Shown here: positions 9,116 through 16,706 of the stretch, one piece after another
Layout of the letters: each line of letters begins with the position of its first letter
How positions within the stretch are numbered: the first letter of the stretch is position 1
NCBI RefSeq assembly: GCF_018137945.1
Contig: NZ_CP073089.1
Location: forward strand, 3,782,001-3,846,000
Direction: 5' to 3'
Source of the DNA: Brevibacterium sp. W7.2
GTDB taxonomy: Bacteria > Actinomycetota > Actinomycetes > Actinomycetales > Brevibacteriaceae
DNA length: 64,000 bases
Made by a program: the position numbers and the translations under genes
Notes under the pieces: generated by a model
The model's database searches: none
What the model was told of the DNA's origin: nothing
Seen by the model: the letters and a program-made list of their open reading frames with translations, nothing else

Positions 9116-10009
9116 ATGCCCCGCGAGCGCGCGTTCGCCCAGGTCGATGTCTTCTCCAGCGTTCCCTATCACGGCAATCCCGTCGCCGTCGTCCTCGACG
9201 CCGAAGGCCTGAGCGACGACGAGATGGCGCAGATCGCGAACTGGACGAACCTCTCGGAGACGACGTTCGTCCTCCCGCCCACCGACGACCGCGCCGACTA
9301 CCGCCTGCGCATCTTCACGAGGACCCGCGAGCTGCCCTTCGCGGGACATCCGACGCTCGGCTCCGCGGCGGCGTGGCTGCACGCGGGCGGACAGCCCCGG
9401 CGCGCGGACCGTCTCGTCCAGGAGTGCGGGGTCGGTCTCGTCGAGCTGCGCCGTGGCATCGCCGCAGACAGCTCAGGCACCGCCGCAGACAGCACAGACA
9501 CAGACACCCCCGCAGATCAGCTCGCTTTCGCCGCCCCGGATCTCCTCCGGTCCGGCCCCCTCGACGAATCGTTCGTGTCCGACATCGCCGCCGCCATCGG
9601 CATCGATCGCAGCGAGATCCTCGACCACGCGTGGGTCGACAATGGTCCGGGCTGGGCTGCGGTCAGGCTCGCCTCCGCAGAGCAGGTGCTCGCGCTCACC
9701 CCCGACTTCTCGGCGATCCCGGACACGAAGCTCGGCGTCGTCGGCGCTCACCCGCACGGGTCCGACCATGAGTACGAGGTCCGCGCGTTCGTCCCCGGGG
9801 TCGGGGTGGCCGAGGATCCCGTGACCGGCAGCCTCAATGCCTCCGTCGCCCAGTGGCTGATGGGCTCGGGCCTCGTTCCGGATGCCTACACCGCGACACA
9901 GGGCACGGCGATCGGCCGTGCCGGCGTCATCTCGATCACCCGGGACGGCGACACCATTTGGGTGGGCGGCCCGACGACAGTGTGCTTCACCGGCACCGCG
10001 AACGCGTGA
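9116..10009 (+). CDS. PhzF-family isomerase/epimerase
   Basis: The 297-residue cytoplasmic protein has the two-lobed PhzF/diaminopimelate-epimerase-like fold. Diagnostic motifs are QVDVF followed by GNPVAVV (9-26), NLSETTFV with the presumed catalytic Glu48, LPFAGHPTLGSA near 73-84, and DPVTGSLNASVAQW near 240. Outside phenazine clusters, most PhzF relatives have no known substrate, and no phenazine genes are present here. The insert around 120-135 (Ala/Asp/Thr-rich, DNA GCAGACAGC repeats) is poorly conserved. AAGGAG stands before ATG 9116. The methyltransferase-like gene follows after 10 bases and is probably cotranscribed. Confidence 0.88.
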   Translation: MPRERAFAQVDVFSSVPYHGNPVAVVLDAEGLSDDEMAQIANWTNLSETTFVLPPTDDRADYRLRIFTRTRELPFAGHPTLGSAAAWLHAGGQPRRADRLVQECGVGLVELRRGIAADSSGTAADSTDTDTPADQLAFAAPDLLRSGPLDESFVSDIAAAIGIDRSEILDHAWVDNGPGWAAVRLASAEQVLALTPDFSAIPDTKLGVVGAHPHGSDHEYEVRAFVPGVGVAEDPVTGSLNASVAQWLMGSGLVPDAYTATQGTAIGRAGVISITRDGDTIWVGGPTTVCFTGTANA

Positions 10010-10019
10010 GGGCAGGACG

Positions 10020-10952
10020 ATGACGAACGCACTCCGCTCGACCGATGTGCCGGTCACCGCGGTCCACGGTCGCGTCTGGTTCGGACTCCAGGCCCTCCTC
10101 GGCGCCGCATGGTGGGCAGGCGTCTTCACGATGCCCGGCGTGCGCACCGCGACCCTCGGACCGCTCGACCCCATCGTCGTCGCCGTCTTCGACATCCCCC
10201 TCTTCGTCCTCGCCTCGGCGGCCGTCGCCTTCGGAGTCCGCCTGGCGGTGTGGGTCGTCGTGCCGTGGACGATCCTCGTCGCCCTCGGCATGGCCGTCTA
10301 CGCGACCGTGACCACGCAGGCCGGACTCGGCGCGGTCGCCATGATCGCAGCCGCCGTCGCCGGCGTCGTCGCCGGGTCCCTCGTCGTCTGCGGACGCGTG
10401 CCGAGCGAGCGCCTCCTCGTCGGACCGTTCGCCTTCCGCAGCTCCCGGACCGACGGTGAGAACGCGCTTCTCATGCGCACGTTCGCCCAGCTCGTGTGCT
10501 TCTGGGGCGTTTTCCTCGTCATCCTCCCGTGGATCATCAAGTCCCTCGAGGAGCGGTGGCAGCTCGACGTCAAGTTCCCCTTCCTCGTCGTCCTCGCCGG
10601 TTTCGCCCTCCTCGTCCTCGCGAGCGCGCTCGGCATCTGGTCAGCGGTGACGATGGCGCGCTACGGCGGGGGCACCCCGCTGCCGTCGGCGATGCCCAAC
10701 CGCCTCGTCGACGACGGCCCGTACCGCTTCGTCCGCAATCCCATGGCCGTCGCCGGGGTCGTCCAGGGCGTGGCGATCGGCATGTTCATCGAATCGTGGC
10801 TCGTCATCGTCTACGCGATCGCCGGGTCCCTGCTGTGGAATTGGATGATCCGCCCCCATGAGGAGGCGGATCTGCGGCAGCGCTTCGGTGCCGACTTCGA
10901 CGACTACAGCGCCGAGGTGGCCTGCTGGGTCCCCGGACGCCGATCCCGCTGA
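10020..10952 (+). CDS. Isoprenylcysteine methyltransferase-like membrane protein
   Basis: The 310-residue integral membrane protein has about seven hydrophobic segments. The C-terminal third has the ICMT/phospholipid N-methyltransferase signature: DDGPYRFVRNPMAVAG at about 235-250, then HEEADLRQRFG and the Asp-Tyr of FDDYSAEV. In this fold these residues bind S-adenosylmethionine at the membrane face. Bacterial members act on lipids or small isoprenoids, and the substrate here is unknown. It begins 10 bases after the phzF-like gene with AGGA just before ATG 10020, so the two are likely cotranscribed. A longer frame starting at 9882 overlaps phzF and is rejected. Confidence 0.8.
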   Translation: MTNALRSTDVPVTAVHGRVWFGLQALLGAAWWAGVFTMPGVRTATLGPLDPIVVAVFDIPLFVLASAAVAFGVRLAVWVVVPWTILVALGMAVYATVTTQAGLGAVAMIAAAVAGVVAGSLVVCGRVPSERLLVGPFAFRSSRTDGENALLMRTFAQLVCFWGVFLVILPWIIKSLEERWQLDVKFPFLVVLAGFALLVLASALGIWSAVTMARYGGGTPLPSAMPNRLVDDGPYRFVRNPMAVAGVVQGVAIGMFIESWLVIVYAIAGSLLWNWMIRPHEEADLRQRFGADFDDYSAEVACWVPGRRSR

Positions 10953-10956
10953 CCTC

Positions 10957-11017
10957 GCCGAGGCGGCCTGATCGCCCAGGCAACCTGATCGCCGAGGCGG
11001 TCCGATCGCCGAGGCGG
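10957..11017. repeat. Cluster of three GCCGAGGCGG words
   Basis: The 70-base gap between two convergent genes is almost entirely made of variants of GATCGCCGAGGCGGYC. Exact GCCGAGGCGG occurs at 10957, 10991 and 11008, and a degenerate copy (ATCGCCCAGGCAACC) at about 10971. It is the densest cluster of a word that recurs across the window. Confidence 0.8.
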
Positions 11018-11022
11018 CCAGG

Positions 11023-11394
11023 TCACACCCCCGCTTCGTGCACGGTGACCGCGTAGCCGTCCGGATCGCTGAACGTGAACGTCAGACCGAACGGACTCTG
11101 GGACGGCGGTCGCAGGATCTCCACCCCCGCCTCGGCGAGTGCGTCATGGAGCTCTGCGGTGCCCACACAGCTCAGCCACAGCGCCACCCCGGTTCCCGGC
11201 CGCTCGACGGCGTCGAGATCGACACCGGGCAGCGGTTCGCGGACGGCGAAGGGGATCGGCTCAGTCGCGAAGACGACGGCGCCGGGAGGACTGGCCGGCG
11301 CTCGGGTGAGCCCGAGCCGCGTCTCGTAGAAGTCGGCGGCGTCCTCGACATCGCGCACCTGCAGGGCGACGAAATCCACTCCGTTGACGATCAT
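11023..11394 (-). CDS. VOC-family (glyoxalase-like) protein
   Basis: The 123-residue cytoplasmic protein has two beta-alpha-beta-beta-beta modules of the vicinal oxygen chelate fold. The start FVALQVRDVEDAADFYETRLGL and the end DPDGYAVTVHE are typical. Metal ligands of true glyoxalase I are not all evident, so a specific reaction cannot be assigned; dioxygenase, resistance and lyase roles all occur in the family. It is transcribed divergently from a MarR-family gene across 107 bases that carry two matching palindromes. It is therefore probably the regulator's target. GGAAGGAAG precedes the ATG. Confidence 0.82.
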   Translation of the reverse strand: MIVNGVDFVALQVRDVEDAADFYETRLGLTRAPASPPGAVVFATEPIPFAVREPLPGVDLDAVERPGTGVALWLSCVGTAELHDALAEAGVEILRPPSQSPFGLTFTFSDPDGYAVTVHEAGV

Positions 11395-11459
11395 GACTGC
11401 TTCCTTCCCTCACGCTCCGACGCTGCTCTCGTCACCGCGAACTCATCGGAACTGTCATA

Positions 11460-11502
11460 TGTCAGGTTTCTGACATTCCCACCGTATGTCAGAATATTGA
11501 CA
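11460..11502. promoter_or_regulatory. Two palindromic MarR-type operators
   Basis: Perfect TGTCAG-GTTT-CTGACA (11460-11475) and near-perfect TGTCAG-AATA-TTGACA (11487-11502) are centred 27 bp apart in the marR/VOC spacer. The second overlaps the marR start codon. The layout suggests autoregulation plus control of the VOC gene. Confidence 0.8.
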
Positions 11503-11978
11503 TGAGTCAAGAGAGTCCTCGCCTCGAATCGCTGATCGGTTATCAGCTCAAGCACCTGCAGTCTCTGCTGAAGTCGCGGATGGACGAAGTCCTCCGACCG
11601 CTCGGCCTCTCGACGCCGCAGTACGCGTGCCTCGAGCTGCTCAAGCGCAGCCCTGGCGCATCGAATTCGGAGCTCGCCCGCGGCGCGTTCGTCACCCGGC
11701 AGGCGATGAACACGCTGCTGCGCGGCCTGCAGGATCGCGACCTCGTCACCCGACCCGACACCGTCGAGTCGGGACGAGCCCGGCCGACGACGCTGACTGC
11801 CGACGGGCAGACCCTGCTCGCTCAGGCGTCGAGACTGGTCGAGGGGATCGAGGAGCGCATGGTCGCCGGCCTCGACCAGGCGGGGCGGAAGCGCCTCGGC
11901 GCGACACTCGACACCTGCATCGATGCCCTCGAGGGACCGGCCGACACCTCACAGAAGCCGCCTCACCGCACGACGTAG
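11502..11978 (+). CDS. MarR-family transcriptional regulator
   Basis: The 158-residue winged-helix DNA-binding protein has a dimerisation helix at the N-terminus and a recognition region NSELARGAFVTRQAMNTLLRG at about 52-72. The wing follows (LVTRPDTVESGRARPTTLT), then a long C-terminal dimer helix. Members usually repress a neighbouring gene and release DNA on binding a small ligand. ATG 11502 lies inside the second palindrome and has no ribosome binding site. The transcript is probably leaderless, and repressor binding would cover its own start. The 3' end overlaps the convergent VanZ-like gene by 16 bases. Confidence 0.9.
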   Translation: MSQESPRLESLIGYQLKHLQSLLKSRMDEVLRPLGLSTPQYACLELLKRSPGASNSELARGAFVTRQAMNTLLRGLQDRDLVTRPDTVESGRARPTTLTADGQTLLAQASRLVEGIEERMVAGLDQAGRKRLGATLDTCIDALEGPADTSQKPPHRTT

Positions 11979-12430
11979 TCGACGGGCTCCTTCCCGGTGC
12001 GCGGGGGCCAGATGAGCATGACCAGCAGCGCGAGAGCGGCTCCGAGACCGGCGCCGAGCGTGTTCGTCACGAGGTCGCTGACGGTGCCGAACCGCGTGGG
12101 TGAGAGCAGGGTGAGCTGGGTGCCTTCGATGAGGCACGTGAAGACGAGACCCGCGACCCAGCCGATCCACCAGCGCCGCGGGCCCAGCTGCAGGGCGAGG
12201 AGGAAGCCGAACGGGACGAAGAGTCCGACGTTGGCGAGCTTCTCGAGCGTCACGTAGTCGATCCACGCCGTCGACTCGTGGGAGGCGAGGACGGCGAGGA
12301 GACGCGCGACGAACGAGTCGGGGCTCGTGTCGAGCTGCTGCGGGGTGAGCGTGACGAGCGCGATGAACGCGGTGTAGAGGATGAGCAGGCCGAGCGGCAC
12401 CGTGCGCAGCCGCTGCCGGTATCCGCTCAT
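11963..12430 (-). CDS. VanZ-like membrane protein
   Basis: The product of about 155 residues has four to five hydrophobic segments. The VanZ-like signature is visible: an early TLTPQ after the first helix, then EKLANVGLFVPFGFLLAL, a central CLIEGTQL and a late FGTVSDLVTNTLGAGLGA. VanZ-like proteins are membrane proteins of unclear biochemistry; one gives low-level teicoplanin resistance, and most chromosomal copies are unassigned. ATG 12430 is preferred because the basic peptide before the first helix then has normal length. In-frame starts at 12454 and 12463 are possible and no start has a strong ribosome binding site. A short TGTCATC repeat tract lies upstream (12448-12485). Confidence 0.78.
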   Translation of the reverse strand: MSGYRQRLRTVPLGLLILYTAFIALVTLTPQQLDTSPDSFVARLLAVLASHESTAWIDYVTLEKLANVGLFVPFGFLLALQLGPRRWWIGWVAGLVFTCLIEGTQLTLLSPTRFGTVSDLVTNTLGAGLGAALALLVMLIWPPRTGKEPVDYVVR

Positions 12431-12548
12431 CGTCTGCCGCCCGTCATCTGTCATCGCTGTCAACTGTCATCACTGTCATCCGTCATCACCGTCAACGATA
12501 GCGATCTCGCCGAGGCGGGACTCCCAGCCGTCTCGCCGACGCCCAGCC

Positions 12549-13106
12549 TCACGGGAACCGTGCGGTCAGCTCCCCGATGCGCCGACTGCGGTCCTCGATC
12601 TTCATCCGCCCGGCCGCCTCGAGCAGGCTCATGCCGTGGAGCGCACTCCAGAACACCTCGGCGGCGGTGTCGTCGCCGATCACCTCGGCGAGCACGGTGA
12701 AGGCGCCGCGCAGCTCCGGTTCGTTGTCCTCCTCGGCGAAGCGCGCACCGATCGGCTGCGCGAACATGGCCTCGTAGACGGCAGGGTGGTCCCCCGCGAA
12801 GTCGAGGTAGGCCCCGGCAAGCGCGTCGACGGCCGCGGCGTCCGCTGCCTGCTCGACCGCGGCTGCGCACCGCAGTCGCAGTTCGACGAATCCCTCGAGG
12901 GCGACCGCGCGCATGATCTCCGTCTTGCCGCCGGGGAAATGTCCGTAGAGCACCGGCTGCGAATAGCCGATCGCCTCGGCGAGACGACGCGTCGTCACCG
13001 CCGCCCACCCCTCGGCCTCAGCGCGGTCACGGGCGGCGACGAGAATCGCCGCGCGGCGCGCGGACGTCCGCGTCTCCGTCTGGTCCGCCTTCGACGACTT
13101 CGCCAC
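12549..13106 (-). CDS. TetR-family transcriptional regulator
   Basis: The product of about 185 residues has an N-terminal TetR helix-turn-helix (about 15-62, core VTTRRLAEAIGYSQPVLYGHF) and a helical TetR_C ligand domain. The domain is of the type with an ALHGMSLLEAAGR segment (around 160). It is divergent from a DUF1772 membrane protein gene. Two closely spaced palindromes in the 85-base gap are the obvious binding sites, so it probably represses that gene and itself. GTG 13106 has GGGAG five bases upstream; GTG 13109 is the alternative. The ligand is unknown. Confidence 0.88.
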   Translation of the reverse strand: MAKSSKADQTETRTSARRAAILVAARDRAEAEGWAAVTTRRLAEAIGYSQPVLYGHFPGGKTEIMRAVALEGFVELRLRCAAAVEQAADAAAVDALAGAYLDFAGDHPAVYEAMFAQPIGARFAEEDNEPELRGAFTVLAEVIGDDTAAEVFWSALHGMSLLEAAGRMKIEDRSRRIGELTARFP

Positions 13107-13146
13107 CACGACTCCCTTCTTGCGCTCTCACCCGACCCGCCCTATT

Positions 13147-13177
13147 CTAGCAGTGCTAGATTGTCTAGCGCCGCTAG
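13147..13177. promoter_or_regulatory. Twin TetR-type palindromes
   Basis: CTAGCAGTGCTAG (13147-13159) and CTAGCGCCGCTAG (13165-13177) are perfect inverted repeats centred 18 bp apart. They lie between the divergent tetR and DUF1772 genes. CTAG is rare in such GC-rich DNA, which makes the pair stand out. Confidence 0.82.
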
Positions 13178-13191
13178 ATGAAGGACTCATC

Positions 13192-13644
13192 ATGGAACCG
13201 TTCACTGCCGTCGTCGCAATCATCGTCATCGGCCTGCTCGTCGGGATCGAGGCGGCCGTCGCCTTCGCGCTCCATCCGGTGCTCCTCCGCCTGCCGGCCG
13301 GAACTGCGATCGCCGGCCGTGCCGATGGGGCGCGCCTGCTCGGACGGACGATGCCGATCTTCTACATCGGCTCGCTCGTCGTCACTGTCGTGCTCTCAGT
13401 GCTCCTGAGGGGACGGCCGGAAGCCGCCCTGTTCGGCGTCGCGGCAGCGCTGCTCGTCGTCAGCGTCGTCATGTCCACCGCCCTCCTCGTGCCGATCAAC
13501 AACCGAACGAAGGCGTGGACGGCCGAGGACCACCCGGACGACTGGCGCGCGCAGATGCGGCGCTGGGACCGCCTCCACGTCGTCCGCGTCGCCGTCATCG
13601 TCGCCGCTTTCGCCCTCGTGGCGAGCGCGGCGACGATGCTCTGA
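13192..13644 (+). CDS. DUF1772-family membrane protein
   Basis: The 150-residue protein has four hydrophobic helices separated by short loops. A polar loop after helix 3 (NNRTKAW...WRAQMRRWDRLHVVRV) is characteristic of DUF1772, a family related to anthrone-oxygenase-like membrane proteins. Its biochemical role here is unknown. AAGGA stands six bases before ATG 13192; a longer frame from 13120 would run through the operators and is rejected. Its location opposite a TetR gene with twin operators suggests an inducible gene. A second DUF1772 gene lies at 18042-18566 beside an NmrA-like gene. Confidence 0.75.
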   Translation: MEPFTAVVAIIVIGLLVGIEAAVAFALHPVLLRLPAGTAIAGRADGARLLGRTMPIFYIGSLVVTVVLSVLLRGRPEAALFGVAAALLVVSVVMSTALLVPINNRTKAWTAEDHPDDWRAQMRRWDRLHVVRVAVIVAAFALVASAATML

Positions 13645-13655
13645 CGCGGCCGGCC

Positions 13656-14738
13656 TCAGGAAGACACAGCTTCAGCGGCGCTGAGCGAGGCGATGTCGAT
13701 GACGGCGCGGAAGTAGACCTCACCGGCGACGACGCGGTCGTAGGTCGAGTCCGCCTCGGCGATGTCGATCGTCTCGATCTGGGCGGCGATGCCGTGCTCG
13801 GCGCAGAAGTCGAGCATCTCCTGGGTCTCGGCGATGCCGCCGATGTTCGACCCGGCGAGCACCTTGCCGCCGCCGATGAGCGATCCGAAGGAGAGCTCCT
13901 GCTTGGTCGGCGGCAGTCCGACGACGGCCATGACACCGCGTGGTGCGAGCAGACGCAGGTACCGATCGACGGGGATGTCGGCGCTGATCGTGTTGAGGAT
14001 GAGGTCGAACTCGCCGCGGTGCTCGGAGAAGAAGTCCTCGTCGGTCGTCGCGAGCATCCGCTGCGCCCCGAGGTCGATGGCGAGCTGCTCCTTCTTGCGG
14101 CTCCGGGACAGCACGGTGACCTCGGCGCCCATGGCCGCCGCGATCTGGACGCCCATGTGCCCGAGACCGCCGAGCCCGAGGACGGCGACCTTCTTCGGCG
14201 CTCCGGCCTTCTTCTCGCCCGCGCCCCAGCGGTTGAGCGGCGCGTAGGTCGTGATGCCGGCGCAGAGCAGCGGGGCGGCCACGTCGAAGTCGAGGCCGTC
14301 GGGGATGCGGAGGACGAAGCGCTCGTTGACGACGACCTTCTCCGCATACCCACCCTGGGTGATGGTGCCGTCGACGTCGGTCGAGTTGTACGTGCCGACG
14401 TTGCCGCGCAGGCAGTTCTGCTCCTGGTCGGCGAGGCATTCGACGCATTCGCCGCACGAGTCGACGAGGCAGCCGACCCCTACGCGGTCGCCGACCTTCC
14501 AGTCGGTGACGTCCGCGCCGACGGCGGAGACGACTCCGGCGATCTCGTGGCCGACGACGAGCGGGAAGTCGACCTCGCCCCATTCATTGCGGACGGTGTG
14601 GATGTCGCTGTGGCAGATGCCGGCGGCTCGGATGTCGATGACGACGTCGTCGGGACGCGGGTCGCGGCGCTCGATCTCCGCGACGCGGAAGGGCTCCTCG
14701 GGCCCGGTCTTCTGCAGTGCCTTGACGGTGATTGCCAT
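13656..14738 (-). CDS. Zinc-dependent NAD(P) alcohol dehydrogenase, AdhA/CAD type
   Basis: The 360-residue medium-chain dehydrogenase oxidises alcohols or reduces aldehydes. Catalytic zinc ligands are Cys42 (GICHSD) and the His-Glu pair 64-65 (VVGHE). The structural zinc cysteines are the CGECVECLADQEQNC block near 95-110. The cofactor-binding Rossmann turn is GLGGLGHMG (about 188-196). The sequence belongs to the cinnamyl-alcohol-dehydrogenase-like/AdhA group, which in actinobacteria often uses NADP for aliphatic and aromatic aldehydes. The substrate is not determined. GGAGG lies seven bases before the ATG. It is monocistronic by spacing; the convergent DUF1772 gene ends 11 bases away. Confidence 0.92.
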   Translation of the reverse strand: MAITVKALQKTGPEEPFRVAEIERRDPRPDDVVIDIRAAGICHSDIHTVRNEWGEVDFPLVVGHEIAGVVSAVGADVTDWKVGDRVGVGCLVDSCGECVECLADQEQNCLRGNVGTYNSTDVDGTITQGGYAEKVVVNERFVLRIPDGLDFDVAAPLLCAGITTYAPLNRWGAGEKKAGAPKKVAVLGLGGLGHMGVQIAAAMGAEVTVLSRSRKKEQLAIDLGAQRMLATTDEDFFSEHRGEFDLILNTISADIPVDRYLRLLAPRGVMAVVGLPPTKQELSFGSLIGGGKVLAGSNIGGIAETQEMLDFCAEHGIAAQIETIDIAEADSTYDRVVAGEVYFRAVIDIASLSAAEAVSS

Positions 14739-14840
14739 GGGTGACCTCCGGTGTGTGCAGCGGCGTGTTGCTGATCTGGGGACACCCTACATCGTGCCCC
14801 TGACGTGACGATGACCGCCGGTCGGACACCAGGTGCCTTG

Positions 14841-16646
14841 TCACTTCGCGGCGGCGCGCTCTCCGATCGTCATCTCGAGCGGGAAGTCGACGGGAGCGTC
14901 GCCGAAGAGCAGTCGTCCCGCCGAGGCGGCCGCCTCCCTGATCGCCTCGGCCGCAGCGTCGGCCTGCGCTGCCGGCGCGTGGACGATGACCTCGTCGTGG
15001 AGGAAGAAGACGAGGTGGGCGCGCCCGGCGAACACCGGTCCGGAGGCGTCCGCCCGCCCCTCGTCGAGCTCCGGGAGACGCGCGAGGCGCAGACGCAGAT
15101 CGGCGAGCCACGCGAGGGCCCATTCCGCGGCGGTGCCCTGCACGACGAAGTTGCGGGTGAAGCGCCCCCAGTCCCCTGCGGCCCGCCTCGCCCGGTTCTC
15201 ATCGGCCGGGGTCGCATCGAACGCATTCGCCTGCGCCTGCACCTGCCGCCAGCCGTCACTCGGCGCCGGGGACGACCGTCCCAGCCAGGTGGTGACGATC
15301 CCGCCGCGCAGTCCCGCCTCGGCGGCGGTGTCGACGAGGCGCATCGCCGCAGGGAACGAGGTGCGCAGGCGGGGGACGAGCCGGCCGGCCTCCCCCGTCG
15401 TCGATCCGTACATCGCCCCGAGGACGGCGATCTTCGCCTCCTGCCGGGTCGCGACGATCCCCTCGTCGACGAGTCCCGAGTAGAGGTCGCGCCCGCGCCC
15501 GGCCTCGGCCATCGCCCGGTCGCCGGACATCGCGGCGAGCGCCCGGGGCTCGAGCTGGGAGACGTCGGCGGAGATGAGGGTCCACCCGTCGTCGGCTCGC
15601 AGTGCCGGGCGCAGCTGCCGGGGGATCTGCAGAGCCCCACCGCCGCTGGCCGCCCAGCGACCGGTGACGACGCCGCCGGGCACGTAGACGGGACGATACC
15701 GGCCCTCGCTCACCCATTCGGCGAGCCAGTGCCAGCCGTTGGCCGAGAGCAGCCGGCCCATCCTCTTGTAGCGCAGCAGCGGTTCGATCGCCGGATGGTC
15801 GGATTCGGCGAGCTCCCACTTCGACGTCGAGGACACGTTGATCCCGGCGTTGCGCAGGGAGGCGAGCAGGCGGGTCGGGGAATCGAGGTTCGCGCGGGGA
15901 TCGTCGAGGGCGGCCCGGACCTCCTCGGCGACGGCGAGCATCTTCGCCGGCTTCGCGCCCGCAGCCGGCTTCTCGCCGAGGAGGTCCGTGAGGATCCGCT
16001 CATGCTCGGTGACGTCCCACGGCACTCCGGCCGCGTGTAGCTCCGCGGCGACGAGGCCGCCGGCCGATTCCGCGGCGAGCAGGAGGCGCAGTCGTCCCGG
16101 GTCGGTCGCGGTCGTCAGCGCCGCCTGCTGCCGGGCGAATTCGGCGAGGGCGGCGTCGATGTCATGGGGCACCTCCTTCGGGCGCCCGCGCCCGCCGGTG
16201 ACGTCGAAGAGGGTCTCCGCCTGCCCGACGGCAGGGGCGGTGACGGGTCCGGCATCCCACTCCGCGGCGGCCCGCAGCGCCGTGGGCTCGGTGACGAGTT
16301 CGGAGCGGACGAGGATCGCATGAGCGAGCCTGAGGTCGTGGGCGCGGTCGATGCGCACCCCGGCCGCAAGCAGTGCCGGGGACCACTTGGGGGTGTCGCT
16401 GAGCACCCACCTCGGCGCAGGGGCAGGGCGCGCGCCGAGGTCATCGGGCGATCGAGCACTGCGCTCACGGGCACGGACGAGGTCGGGAAGGGCCGCCTCG
16501 GCGAGGTCGGTTCGGGCGATCTCCGCCCCGGACGCGTCGAGATCGACGACGGTGACCATGCCGTCGTCGCCCGGGCCCGCCTGTTCGTCGCGGCGCGCGG
16601 CACCGATGACGGACCACGCGATCGACGGCGCGGTCTCACTCGGCAT
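14841..16646 (-). CDS. Family A DNA polymerase with degenerate exonuclease domain
   Basis: The 601-residue protein corresponds to the actinobacterial 'bifunctional 3'-5' exonuclease/DNA polymerase'. The polymerase half contains motif A (ISADVSQLEPRALAAMSGD, about 365), motif B (RQEAKIAVLGAMYGSTTG, about 405-425) and motif C (FFLHDEVIVH, about 555), which carry the metal-binding Asp residues and the O-helix Lys/Tyr. The first 200 residues occupy the place of the proofreading domain but show no clear DEDD set, and there is no 5' nuclease domain. It is much shorter than Pol I (about 880-920 residues), so it is a second, non-replicative family A enzyme, presumably used in repair. The start ATG lacks a strong ribosome binding site. 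Confidence 0.88.
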   Translation of the reverse strand: MPSETAPSIAWSVIGAARRDEQAGPGDDGMVTVVDLDASGAEIARTDLAEAALPDLVRARERSARSPDDLGARPAPAPRWVLSDTPKWSPALLAAGVRIDRAHDLRLAHAILVRSELVTEPTALRAAAEWDAGPVTAPAVGQAETLFDVTGGRGRPKEVPHDIDAALAEFARQQAALTTATDPGRLRLLLAAESAGGLVAAELHAAGVPWDVTEHERILTDLLGEKPAAGAKPAKMLAVAEEVRAALDDPRANLDSPTRLLASLRNAGINVSSTSKWELAESDHPAIEPLLRYKRMGRLLSANGWHWLAEWVSEGRYRPVYVPGGVVTGRWAASGGGALQIPRQLRPALRADDGWTLISADVSQLEPRALAAMSGDRAMAEAGRGRDLYSGLVDEGIVATRQEAKIAVLGAMYGSTTGEAGRLVPRLRTSFPAAMRLVDTAAEAGLRGGIVTTWLGRSSPAPSDGWRQVQAQANAFDATPADENRARRAAGDWGRFTRNFVVQGTAAEWALAWLADLRLRLARLPELDEGRADASGPVFAGRAHLVFFLHDEVIVHAPAAQADAAAEAIREAAASAGRLLFGDAPVDFPLEMTIGERAAAK

Positions 16647-16706
16647 GGGTCAACCCTACTGCGCGCCGCTGACACGGGGATCGCACACCGCCTCGGCGAG
16701 AGCTGA

